A stretch of 64,000 nucleotides of DNA from JBKECY01 sp047975025 (lineage in GTDB: Bacteria; Bacillota; Clostridia; Lachnospirales; Lachnospiraceae), in contig JBKECY010000006.1 in NCBI GenBank assembly GCA_047975025.1, positions 1-64,000 on the forward strand, written 5' to 3'. The notes under the pieces were generated by a model that saw nothing but the letters and a program-made list of their open reading frames with translations, made no database searches and was not told the DNA's origin. Made by a program: the position numbers and the translations under genes. This document shows, one piece after another, positions 1 to 8,397 of the stretch; the first letter of the stretch is position 1, and each line of letters opens with the position of its first letter.

Positions 1-361
1 AAATATCTTCATACTCGTAGAGGCGATTACGCTCAGCCTCCTGTGAATCATCAGCGAAGGTATCCATTACATCCGTTTCATCTTCAGATTCATCATCCTT
101 GCGATAAGGAGTCTTCGGATCACCAAGATGCCTATGATAGCGGCGCCAGTGGTTGTATTCTTTAGAATTCATTAGGTCGAACATTTCCTGTAAAGTCTTA
201 CAACGCTGTACTTCTGCTTTCTTTTCGGGCTTTGCCTCTGCAAGACGCTGCTCGTAATCAATGTCCAGCATAACGCTGTAATCTCCATCTGGAATTTCAA
301 TTGTGGTGTAGTTCTTGTGACCATTTTTGATGTTGTCTTCATATAAAAATCGAATCTTCAT
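1..361 (-). CDS. ICE-type small sigma-70-like/hypothetical protein, C-terminus beyond window
   Basis: An open frame starts with ATG at 361 on the minus strand and runs off the left edge after about 120 codons with no stop. It begins MKIRFLYEDNIKNGHK and contains the segment RCKTLQEMFDLMNSKEYN followed by a WRRYHRH motif and an Asp/Glu-rich stretch. I recall this N-terminus from small sigma-factor-like accessory proteins of Firmicutes conjugative elements, whose C-terminal half carries a sigma-70 region-4 helix-turn-helix; that half is outside the window. The AT-rich composition matches the restriction locus to its right, not the chromosome after 15.4 kb. The reading frame is secure; the family name is from memory. 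Confidence 0.6.
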   Translation of the reverse strand, partial: MKIRFLYEDNIKNGHKNYTTIEIPDGDYSVMLDIDYEQRLAEAKPEKKAEVQRCKTLQEMFDLMNSKEYNHWRRYHRHLGDPKTPYRKDDESEDETDVMDTFADDSQEAERNRLYEYEDI

Positions 362-650
362 AAAGTATTCCTTTCCGTCCTGGCATTGGGCGGCGGAATA
401 CAAAAAGAGCCTGTGATGAAGATGACCACAGACTCCGCTTGTCCTAAAAAAGGGCACACGAAATTACGGTGGGTGCATCTTCATTCCAAACACAGTCTCT
501 ATCACTGTGTTCTGAACTCTCTATGCATCCCGCCGTCCTAATGCGCATCTCGGACTTTGAGACTGGTTTATTAGAAGTTTTCAGCTTCTATTAACATCAT
601 AATTTGAAACAAGATTTCCTTCGCAGAACTGCGAGTTCCGGTTTTTGAGC
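362..650. other. Non-coding leader with small hairpins
   Basis: No convincing gene lies between the ICE-type gene and the terminator at 651-692. Two inverted repeats are visible: AACACAG (489-495) with CTGTGTT (505-511), and TAGAAG (572-577) with CTTCTA (585-590). They could be leader structure or operators for the gene at 1-361. No clean -35/-10 pair was recognised. Confidence 0.35.
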
Positions 651-692
651 GTAAAAAAAAGGCTTTACAACCATTACTGGTCATAAAGCCTT
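651..692 (-). terminator. Rho-independent terminator of the restriction-modification operon
   Basis: AAGGCTTTA (659-667) and TAAAGCCTT (684-692) are perfect inverted repeats. On the minus strand they are followed by a run of eight T. This lies about 65 bp beyond the stop of the last gene of the operon (756-2669). Confidence 0.8.
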
Positions 693-705
693 GCAATTAT
701 GTAAT

Positions 706-734
706 CAAAACCAGAAGTAAGAGTTCCGGTTTTG
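706..734 (-). terminator. Second hairpin after the operon
   Basis: CAAAACCAGAA (706-716) and TTCCGGTTTTG (724-734) form an 11-bp stem with one mismatch and a 7-nt loop, just after the last stop codon. It has no T-tract, so it may only protect the mRNA 3' end. The right arm partly repeats GAGTTCCGGTTTT seen near 632. Confidence 0.35.
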
Positions 735-755
735 GTCTAAATATTTTTTATTTTT

Positions 756-2669
756 TTATAAATCCTTGCCCCACGTTTTATAGCCCATTTCTCTTAACTT
801 TTCATTACATAAACCTAGTGTTTCCATATAGTGATGTTCGATGAGAAATTGACCAAAGTAACCTTCTTCTGTTAATGGATAATCATTGCGTGATTTCTTA
901 ATGAGATCGTTACTGAATTTGGGATGTAGGTGAAGCCCAATACAAATGGCACAGACAGTTTCATAACTTACATTTTTTTCTTCTTTACGAAGATCTTGAA
1001 TATATCGATCACTTAATCCTGTTCTAAGCGCTAACTCAAGATTAGTCATCTTTGTACCATCTTCCTTTTTAAGACGCTTCATATGAGCATCCAGAGTCCC
1101 TGAAAAAGACATCGGTAGTGATCGTAATATTTCTGTAATGCGTTCTCCTTCTTTTTTTAGTTTTTTCAATTCTATTGCACGCTGTATTACGTCTTGATTA
1201 TCTTCATCTTCAATGTAAGTACATTCACAATAAGAAGATGCATCTATATCTCTGCAAAGGGAACATTGGGTATAATAGGCATCGCCTTGTGTTTTTGTTA
1301 ATTTAAACTTTTGCTTAAATTTAATACAGCATTCATCGACATGCTGTCTAGCATAAGATGTTAGGGTGCACTTCCCATGTATAGATTTTTCTACGTATTT
1401 TTTATCATTAATACAGTACATATAATCAACATAAATAAAGTCGCCTTTCTCAAGGTTAGCTTTAAAGCTGATATCAAAATTTGCCTCATAGCAGGCATTT
1501 CTTATATCGATGATATAACTTTCATCCTTATTGAGAGCTGTTGATTTAAATGAAAAACTAGGTAAATAGGTGCCGTTTAGATAATTCCAAACCCCTTGTG
1601 CCTGTGAAAAGCCAAGTTCGATAGCACGGAGTTTTGCTGCAAACTTTGAAACTGCAAAAAAATCTGCCAATTCTTCGATTGCCTCTTCCATAATATCTGA
1701 ATCAGATCTCTCTGAATTTTCAATATGTAGACGTAGCAATATTTCTTTTAGTTTTTGTCTTGTCGTGTTTGCAGGTAGTAGAATGCGAGGAGTCAAAGCA
1801 TTAGCTTGCCATTCCATCCACTGAAGCGCACCTTCAATCCCATTATTCTTAAGCCCTCTTTGCTCAGTAATCTCACACGTTAAGGAAGTCAGATCACTAT
1901 TTAACAACTTCTGCATTTCAAAAAACTTATCATGACGGTCCCAATGCACACATTCGTGTACAACTGTATTATTACGCGATCCTATATTCCGCATGAAGAA
2001 AATGTTCGGATTTAAAAGGATTGTTCCTGGCTCAACGGTCTGTTTTACTACTTCATATTCCTCGTTGAATATATCAACTGTTGATTCTGCAAAATAAGTT
2101 TTGCCAAATATATTATCTGGGAGCGGGGCCTCATAAAGCACTAGTCCCATATTAAACATGAGTTCATCGAGGGGAATAGGCATAGGTTCATTTAGCGCTT
2201 GTCTACAGTATTTGTAAAGAAATTTTTCCGCTTCCTTTTCTAAGTCCTCTGAATAAAGGTAAGGAATCAAATATTTAGATAATGTTGTATTCTTATCAAG
2301 CTTATCGGCGAAATAGTCATCAACATCCGTAATGGTAACCATATTAAGACCATCACTTAAATAACCAGTAAAAGAGACCGTGTACCAAGGGTTTTTTATA
2401 TCAGCATCATAATCTCTCTTTCCCATTCCTTTTAGGATAACATCTGCCTCAACTGCTGCATTGAAAATAATCCTGCTTCCATCTGTAGAGTGGAACGAGA
2501 CAGTTTTTATATGTATATCCTCTACCTGAAAGTAAGAAGGGTCTAAAACTGTATAAGAATAAAACCCGTTATTCCGGCCTCTTTTAAATATGAGGCCGGT
2601 GATAGCGCGGTGAATATCATTATAATATTTGTCTTCAAGATACTTTTCAAACGATGCATATTGTTTCAT
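756..2669 (-). CDS. ImmA/IrrE-family metallopeptidase with C-terminal HTH
   Basis: The 637-aa protein carries the zinc-peptidase signature HECVH at residues 238-242 inside a region resembling ImmA/IrrE proteases, which cleave repressors of mobile elements or stress regulons. The N-terminal ~150 residues are unassigned. A Cys-rich stretch near 460-480 may bind metal. The last ~100 residues (TNLELALRTGLSDRYIQDLR) look like an XRE-type helix-turn-helix. A GGAGG site precedes the ATG. It is the last gene of the restriction operon, 14 bp after hsdR, so it probably controls the locus or element, or acts as a defence effector. Protease family is fairly sure; the target is unknown. Fusion of protease and HTH in one chain would allow self-contained regulation. 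Confidence 0.75.
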   Translation of the reverse strand: MKQYASFEKYLEDKYYNDIHRAITGLIFKRGRNNGFYSYTVLDPSYFQVEDIHIKTVSFHSTDGSRIIFNAAVEADVILKGMGKRDYDADIKNPWYTVSFTGYLSDGLNMVTITDVDDYFADKLDKNTTLSKYLIPYLYSEDLEKEAEKFLYKYCRQALNEPMPIPLDELMFNMGLVLYEAPLPDNIFGKTYFAESTVDIFNEEYEVVKQTVEPGTILLNPNIFFMRNIGSRNNTVVHECVHWDRHDKFFEMQKLLNSDLTSLTCEITEQRGLKNNGIEGALQWMEWQANALTPRILLPANTTRQKLKEILLRLHIENSERSDSDIMEEAIEELADFFAVSKFAAKLRAIELGFSQAQGVWNYLNGTYLPSFSFKSTALNKDESYIIDIRNACYEANFDISFKANLEKGDFIYVDYMYCINDKKYVEKSIHGKCTLTSYARQHVDECCIKFKQKFKLTKTQGDAYYTQCSLCRDIDASSYCECTYIEDEDNQDVIQRAIELKKLKKEGERITEILRSLPMSFSGTLDAHMKRLKKEDGTKMTNLELALRTGLSDRYIQDLRKEEKNVSYETVCAICIGLHLHPKFSNDLIKKSRNDYPLTEEGYFGQFLIEHHYMETLGLCNEKLREMGYKTWGKDL

Positions 2670-2683
2670 AGGCAGACCTCCTA

Positions 2684-5593
2684 CTAATAATATTGCTCGA
2701 TGTAGCTATAAGCTTTATCGAAAACTTCTTTGTCTTTAATCTTGTATTTAATCCAGATAACACTACGAAGTGCTTTTTTCACTTCATTTTTTCCGGTAGT
2801 TGTTCTTTGCCATCCATCGAATCGTACAATCTTTACAATGTCATCAATATCAGCAACAATGCGTTCAACAATGATGGGTGTTTTGTCGTTCTTAGCACCT
2901 TTAAAGAGTTCTGTGAGTACTGCTTTCCCACGATCAATTTCTTCTTCCGGGACAACTTCCTTTTCTGCTTGAGCAGCTTCTTTTGCAAGTTCAAGTAGGA
3001 GCTTCAAGAACTCAATACTATTAATTAACCCTTGTTCGTGGCGTTCACGGAGCTCTTCGAGCTTCTCTCCCAGCTTAATAAACTTTGGATCGTTAGAATG
3101 TTCGCGAATTTTGGCAACTAAGTCTATTTCTACCTTCATAGTTGTCTTTTTAACATCTTTCTGCTTACGAATAAATTCGTCAATTAGATCCGCGTCAAGC
3201 GTTAAAATATCCATATCATCATGAACCCTGCCAACTTCGATATTAGAGTGAACTAATTCCATTGTTTTGGCACCAAGAGCAGCCCAAACGAGAGCACCGC
3301 GATTATCCGTGGGTTTCACTGACTCGTAGACTTTTGTTAGCCATACATAGTCAAACTTGTACTTATCAAGAAATGGATCAGGGGACAGAGCATCCCATGC
3401 TCTATTTAGAACACGATAATCTGCAGCAAATGCATCTTTATCTTTATTTGTTGGAATACACTCCTGAGCTGCAAGTAAACCTTCCCAACCTACTACGGTA
3501 CGGTCAACGCCCATAAAGTAACTTAGGCATTTTCTGAGAAGTGCAGGAACCTGCTTCTTGACTTCTTCAATATTTGTGATAACTTTTTTCATGCTAGCTT
3601 CATCAAAGTCCAACGCCTTAGCAACATTATCAAAAATACCAATGTAGTCTACAATTAATCCATGGGTTTTACCTTCATCAAAAGTACGGTTTGTACGACA
3701 GATGGCTTGCAGAAGGTTATGGTCCTTCATTGGCTTATCTAAATACATCGCTTGAAGAATTGGAGCGTCAAAACCCGTTAATAGCTTTGATGTAACAATA
3801 ACTAACTTAAGAGGGTTACTCTTATCACGGAACTGATCAAGAACTCTTGCTTCTTCATCACGGCTGCGACGAAATTTTCTATATCGATCTTCCTTATCGT
3901 TATTGGTATCCATTACGATCGTTGTTGCTTCATGAGGAAGTAGCTTATCTAGCTCTTCCTTGTACTTAAGACAGCACTCACGGTCGTATACAACGATCTG
4001 TCCTTTATACCCGTTAGGCTCTATTTTTTCTTTATAATGTTTTACAATGTGTTCGCAAACCTTGCGTATACGTTTTGGATCATACATAATGGCTTTCATG
4101 TTTACACGTTTTGAAAGCTCAGCACGATCTGCATCTGAGAGTGTCTCAGTTAAGGCATCAAATTCTGTATCAATTTTATCTTTATCAACATGAAGCTCGA
4201 CTGGAACTGGCTCAAAGTTCAAGGGTAGAGTTGCATTGTCTCTGATGGAATCCGAGAAAGTATATCGACTCAAATATCCGCTCTTATCTTCCGTAGCACC
4301 AAATGTACGGAAAGTATTCTTATCAATACGATTAATTGGAGTACCAGTAAGTCCAAAGAAGAAAGCATTTGGAAGTGCTGCACGCATCCTTTCACCGAGG
4401 TCACCTTCTTGAGTTCTATGTGCTTCATCAACCATGATGATTACGTTATCTCTAAGATTAAGAACATCTTCGACATCGCCAAATCGGAAAATGGTCGTTA
4501 TTGCAATTTTACGAATATCTTGCTTAAAAAAGTTTTCAACTTCTTCCTTAGTTGCAAGTGACACTAGGTTTGGAATATCCGAAGCATTAAATGTTGCGGT
4601 TATCTGAGTTTCAAGATCAAGTCGATCATCAACTATTACTACAGTAGGATTCTTAAGTTCGGGGATCATGCGAATTTTTTGTGCTGCAAATACCATTAGC
4701 AATGATTTACCAGAACCCTGAAAGTGCCAGATAAGACCTTGCTTTGGATAGCCCGCAATAACACGTTGTACAATAAGGTTAGCACCTTCATACTGCTGGT
4801 AACGGCAAATTATTTTGTATTTAACATGTTTCTTATCTGTAGCAAAGAGAGTGAAAAACTGAAAAATATCCATAACCTTCTCAGGAGTAATCATATCAGC
4901 TATGCTAACTTTAACATCCGCGAGGCTACCCTCTGACTTATGGTCAGGAGTATGCCATGGGCCCCACATATTAACTGGCATGCCAACCGAACCATAGCGA
5001 TAGCATCTACCCTCAGTAGCAAAATTAAATACATTAGTTACAAACATCTGAGGAATACTCTTTTCATACGATGAAATATCACTTGCAGCGTCTAACCAGG
5101 TTATAGCATTGCGCACCGGGGTCTTTAACTCTCCGATTGAAATTGGGAAACCATTAACCAGCAAAACAATATCAAGTCTCTTTCCACCTTCGGACTGAGG
5201 ATAAATCCATTGATTAGTAACGACATATTCATTAAGCACTAAATCTTCTTTTTTCATTGTGCCAAAAAAACGGATCGGTATCATTCGGCCATTTTTGCCA
5301 AAAGGATATGAATTTTCTTCAAAAATCATTCTTTGAAAAAGTTCGTTTTGAGTTATTAGATTATGATGCTGCACTGAAAGTATAATTGCACGTAATTTAT
5401 AAATGACTTCATCAGCACGAGATGGTTCTTCCGCTATTTCAGGATTCAAACGAATCAGCGCTTCTTTAACCATCGGTTCCACCATCACATCCGAAAAGTC
5501 CCGTGGTAAATCATCAGCCGAGATAAAATTCCACCCGTTTTTGGTTAGTGTTGAGATCACCATTTTTTCAATTGTATTGTCTTCGTTAAACAT
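2684..5593 (-). CDS. hsdR: Type I restriction endonuclease subunit R
   Basis: The 969-aa motor/nuclease subunit cuts DNA after ATP-driven translocation when bound to the HsdM-HsdS complex. The PD-(D/E)xK nuclease is at the N-terminus (D141, then GELK with E155 and K157). The SF2 helicase has Walker A QGSGKS (292-297), DEAH (389-392) and GTP at about 417, followed by a second RecA domain and a helical C-terminus that contacts the methylase. Length is normal and all catalytic residues appear present, so it should be active. AGGAGGG lies 7 nt before the ATG. It follows hsdS (5618-6775) by 24 bp and precedes the ImmA/IrrE gene by 14 bp, as part of one operon. Confidence 0.95.
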   Translation of the reverse strand: MFNEDNTIEKMVISTLTKNGWNFISADDLPRDFSDVMVEPMVKEALIRLNPEIAEEPSRADEVIYKLRAIILSVQHHNLITQNELFQRMIFEENSYPFGKNGRMIPIRFFGTMKKEDLVLNEYVVTNQWIYPQSEGGKRLDIVLLVNGFPISIGELKTPVRNAITWLDAASDISSYEKSIPQMFVTNVFNFATEGRCYRYGSVGMPVNMWGPWHTPDHKSEGSLADVKVSIADMITPEKVMDIFQFFTLFATDKKHVKYKIICRYQQYEGANLIVQRVIAGYPKQGLIWHFQGSGKSLLMVFAAQKIRMIPELKNPTVVIVDDRLDLETQITATFNASDIPNLVSLATKEEVENFFKQDIRKIAITTIFRFGDVEDVLNLRDNVIIMVDEAHRTQEGDLGERMRAALPNAFFFGLTGTPINRIDKNTFRTFGATEDKSGYLSRYTFSDSIRDNATLPLNFEPVPVELHVDKDKIDTEFDALTETLSDADRAELSKRVNMKAIMYDPKRIRKVCEHIVKHYKEKIEPNGYKGQIVVYDRECCLKYKEELDKLLPHEATTIVMDTNNDKEDRYRKFRRSRDEEARVLDQFRDKSNPLKLVIVTSKLLTGFDAPILQAMYLDKPMKDHNLLQAICRTNRTFDEGKTHGLIVDYIGIFDNVAKALDFDEASMKKVITNIEEVKKQVPALLRKCLSYFMGVDRTVVGWEGLLAAQECIPTNKDKDAFAADYRVLNRAWDALSPDPFLDKYKFDYVWLTKVYESVKPTDNRGALVWAALGAKTMELVHSNIEVGRVHDDMDILTLDADLIDEFIRKQKDVKKTTMKVEIDLVAKIREHSNDPKFIKLGEKLEELRERHEQGLINSIEFLKLLLELAKEAAQAEKEVVPEEEIDRGKAVLTELFKGAKNDKTPIIVERIVADIDDIVKIVRFDGWQRTTTGKNEVKKALRSVIWIKYKIKDKEVFDKAYSYIEQYY

Positions 5594-5617
5594 AAATATT
5601 CCCTCCTATCATTAAGT

Positions 5618-6775
5618 TTAATTTCCATCTTTGACATTCATATTGTCATAATTGCGAATCAAGCTGCTCAAGAGCCTAAAATCTCTTGCTTCTGTATCAC
5701 TTACAAATTTTGATTTATCGCTCTGATTAGCAAAGGCTTCAAATTGTTTTTGATGCTCTATTGGTGGCATCGGAATCAATATATTATCAATATGTTCATT
5801 CTTAAGATTATTGATATTTGATCCCGTTGCTAATCGCATAATTGTATTTCTGTACTCATCCGTTTCAAAATACGTAGCTATATATTTCGGTATAAGCATC
5901 CCTGTAGAGCGCAGAAGCTTGCAAAATGCACCAAATGTCTCTCCTTCTTCATTTCTTGAGCATAAAGCAGCTTTTCCTACATGCTCTAGGCTTCCACTAG
6001 AGCCACACATCAAGATATCTTCATTACATATCAGTTGTTCTTTTGATACCTTATCTTTAGACACGAACTGGACTTCCTCATGATTTACTTTTCCTGATAA
6101 AATATTATTTGCTCTTAACAATGTAATGCTTAGGGAGTTAAGGTTATTGTGTAGGTCAGCAGGCTTATACGATACGCCACGTATTTGGTTAATGAAGTTT
6201 CCTAGTCTTTTCCTTTCATATGGATTTCCATTTACAAACTGCTCCATAAATTGAGACTTTACGAGCTCATCAGTTTTATTGAGCAACTCTTTATATCTTA
6301 GCAACGTTCTATTTATTGACCATAACATGTCAGCTAACTTCTTCTGTTTATCTAAATCAGGGAGTTGAAACATCATTTCCTTAAGGTCTCTCCAGTTAAT
6401 TGTTGGAGAGAGTGATCCAACAGAAATCTTTATTGCAGCATCCAAAAAATAATCTGAGCTAATAAAGAGTGGAAAAAAATTCTTATCTATTATTTCTTCA
6501 TTTGGCCGCAAGACCATGCCATGAGCAGAGAAGATACCGTCGAATGGAGCAATTGCTACTTTCTTTTGATATGCTCGCCTTTTACCAAATAATACGTCTC
6601 CTTTTTTCATTACAAGTTTTTCACCCTTAGGAGCAATATCAGAGCCCCATCTTGAAACCATAAGGTTCTGAGAATCCAAGTGTTCTAAGCCTATATAAGT
6701 ATATTTATCTTCTTCAACAGGCTTCTTTTTTTCTATGATATTGATAACAATATGGTCAAATCTATATTCCGTCAT
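5618..6775 (-). CDS. hsdS: Type I specificity subunit S (full length, promoter-distal copy)
   Basis: The 385-aa protein has two target-recognition domains (TRDs) separated by conserved helices. The central spacer (NKTDELVKSQFMEQF, about 165-180) and C-terminal spacer (NQSDKSKF) match those in the other hsdS copies, while the TRDs differ. It would select the two half-sites methylated by HsdM and cut by HsdR. The start abuts the stop of the truncated cassette upstream (TAA then ATG), with GGAGG 10 nt before the ATG. It carries the repeated DNA segments at 5708-5725 and 6237-6256 that also occur in the neighbouring copies, so its TRDs may be exchangeable. Confidence 0.92.
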   Translation of the reverse strand: MTEYRFDHIVINIIEKKKPVEEDKYTYIGLEHLDSQNLMVSRWGSDIAPKGEKLVMKKGDVLFGKRRAYQKKVAIAPFDGIFSAHGMVLRPNEEIIDKNFFPLFISSDYFLDAAIKISVGSLSPTINWRDLKEMMFQLPDLDKQKKLADMLWSINRTLLRYKELLNKTDELVKSQFMEQFVNGNPYERKRLGNFINQIRGVSYKPADLHNNLNSLSITLLRANNILSGKVNHEEVQFVSKDKVSKEQLICNEDILMCGSSGSLEHVGKAALCSRNEEGETFGAFCKLLRSTGMLIPKYIATYFETDEYRNTIMRLATGSNINNLKNEHIDNILIPMPPIEHQKQFEAFANQSDKSKFVSDTEARDFRLLSSLIRNYDNMNVKDGN

Positions 6776-7381
6776 TTATGCTGCACCTCCTAACATCCAG
6801 CTAAAATAGTCATATTTTGATTTATCGCTCTGTCGCACAAAGGACGCAAACCGTATCTGCTCTTTGTATGGAACATCAGGAATTTCCATTTCTGCAAACT
6901 GCGCTAATTGTATAGCAGGGTAGGAGACGTCCCTTATTAAACTCTTAGTTCCAACTGTCATAAAAAAGGTTCTTATATATTCTGTGGTACTTGTCATATC
7001 TATAGGCTGTATACATGCCAAATGCGAAACTACATACGCCGCCTTTTTCAGCGAATAAATGTGCCCTGATAAGCATGACATTCCACTTTTCGCTACCAAG
7101 ACCGTTCCAGAATTATGCAGCTTCAACTTTCTTTCTTTGATTGTTTTTTCATCTACAAGATTACATTCTTGCTCAGAAATTCTTAACAACTTTAAGTCCT
7201 CTAAATTTCCAGCTTTTATAAAAGGAGTACCTTCTTCAGAAAACTCATCATCATGAGGTGAACTTTGACCTGCTGTTATATTTGCTATTTCACCTAACCT
7301 TGTCTTCTCATACCCTTCGAACTGCTCCATAAATTGAGATTTGAAATTAACCAATGAACTTTTTAAAGGAGTTTTTAACAT
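6776..7381 (-). pseudogene. Truncated hsdS cassette (one TRD)
   Basis: The 201-aa frame has only one half of a specificity subunit: a short non-homologous start (about 13 aa), the central-spacer motif KSQFMEQF, one TRD and the C-terminal spacer RQSDKSK. The missing first half is replaced by the recombinase gene, whose 3' end overlaps this frame by 35 bp. It may be a silent donor for recombination, or a half-S protein that dimerises, which is known to work in some type I systems. Its central repeat (7320-7339) is identical over 20 bp to that of the downstream hsdS; its end repeat (6815-6832) is shared by all three copies. Confidence 0.75.
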
Positions 7382-8327
7382 TTTCCTGATTCACCATTGC
7401 GTACTGAAGAGTAGTATCTATACTTTGATGGCCAAGAAGCTGTTGAACCTGCTCAATCGGCATTCCTTTGTCTATTGCCAGTGTTGCCAGCGTTCTTCGA
7501 AACTTATGTGGGTGCACCTTAGAAAAGTTTAGTTCTCGTCCTATTTTTCTTAGACGAATCTCAACTCCGCTAATCTGCAATCGATCATAAGGCTTTAATA
7601 ATGATACAAATAGTGCTTCATTATTATCTTCACGCTCTGATAGATATCTCTGAAGATGTATTTTAGTTCTAGCATCAAAGTATACTTTTCGTTGCCTATT
7701 ACCTTTTCCTATCACAACACACTCTCTATTTTCAAAGTCCACATCCCTGACATTAAGCTTGACTAATTCTCCTACACGAATGCCTGTTGAAGCTAGAAGG
7801 TCAATCATAGAAAGATCACGCATATTATCACAGTGATCACGCATCAGCTCCATTGACTCATCCGAATATGTTTCTTTCACTGTTTTACCAGTCTTAACTT
7901 TTCGAATTCTTCTAACCGGACTCTTTACAATGTAATCCTCATCCTCTAGCCAAGCAAAGAAGGTAGAAAAAATTCTCCTTACATTATCCAGCGTAACTTT
8001 ACTAACATTACCTCGTTGTTGATATAAATCAAGGTAATCCCGTAGATCTTCCGTTGTTATATGACATTCCGATTTGTTAATATTTTCCAGTAAATTTCGA
8101 ATCGTTGATTCATAATAACGTAATGTTTTGCTTGAACACCCTTCCACACGTTTAGCTGAAATAAATAACGGAATAAGATTATTCTGTTTATCCTCTTTTT
8201 CTAATTGTTTATCACCAACCATTTCTGTTAGACGTTTTTTTAGTACTTTAGATAACATAGCCATTTGGACATCATCCAAAATTGTTGCAAGATCTTGTTG
8301 CACTTCATTAATAATTTTATTAAGCAT
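7347..8327 (-). CDS. Tyrosine recombinase embedded in the hsdS array
   Basis: The 326-aa XerC/D-like integrase has an N-terminal SAM-like arm (about 50-145) and a catalytic domain with R184 (TGIRVGEL), H274-x-x-R277 (HKFR), H300 (LGHQS) and the Tyr nucleophile Y309. All expected residues are present. The start at 8327 is preferred over a frame-extending ATG at 8369 because AAAGGAGG lies 6-8 nt upstream. Recombinases sitting between hsdS copies typically shuffle specificity genes. Here the copies are in direct orientation, so excision or cassette exchange is more likely than simple inversion. It is not obviously an element-mobilising integrase, as no attachment sites flank it. Its SD and start codon can be buried in a hairpin (8325-8389). 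Confidence 0.88.
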   Translation of the reverse strand: MLNKIINEVQQDLATILDDVQMAMLSKVLKKRLTEMVGDKQLEKEDKQNNLIPLFISAKRVEGCSSKTLRYYESTIRNLLENINKSECHITTEDLRDYLDLYQQRGNVSKVTLDNVRRIFSTFFAWLEDEDYIVKSPVRRIRKVKTGKTVKETYSDESMELMRDHCDNMRDLSMIDLLASTGIRVGELVKLNVRDVDFENRECVVIGKGNRQRKVYFDARTKIHLQRYLSEREDNNEALFVSLLKPYDRLQISGVEIRLRKIGRELNFSKVHPHKFRRTLATLAIDKGMPIEQVQQLLGHQSIDTTLQYAMVNQENVKNSFKKFIG

Positions 8328-8389
8328 GAAATTTCCTCCTTTGTTTGTTCCTCCGTAAGGTTGTCTCACGAGCCGGAGGAAACTTCATG
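8325..8389 (-). promoter_or_regulatory. RNA stem-loop masking the recombinase SD and start codon
   Basis: GGAGGAAACTTCATG (8375-8389) and CATGAAATTTCCTCC (8325-8339) are inverted repeats of 15 bp with one difference. In the minus-strand mRNA that difference becomes a G-U pair, giving a continuous 15-bp stem with a 35-nt loop. The 3' arm contains both the AGGAGG and the AUG of the recombinase. The loop has a second purine-rich GGAGG. This predicts tight translational repression of the recombinase. It could instead be a recombination site. Confidence 0.65.
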
Positions 8390-8397
8390 CCCCATAA

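Noticed and set aside
362..755. Copy of the rlmD 3' end as the left attachment site
   Set aside because: I looked for the last bases of rlmD in the left 760 bp and did not find them; the other end of any element must be outside the window.
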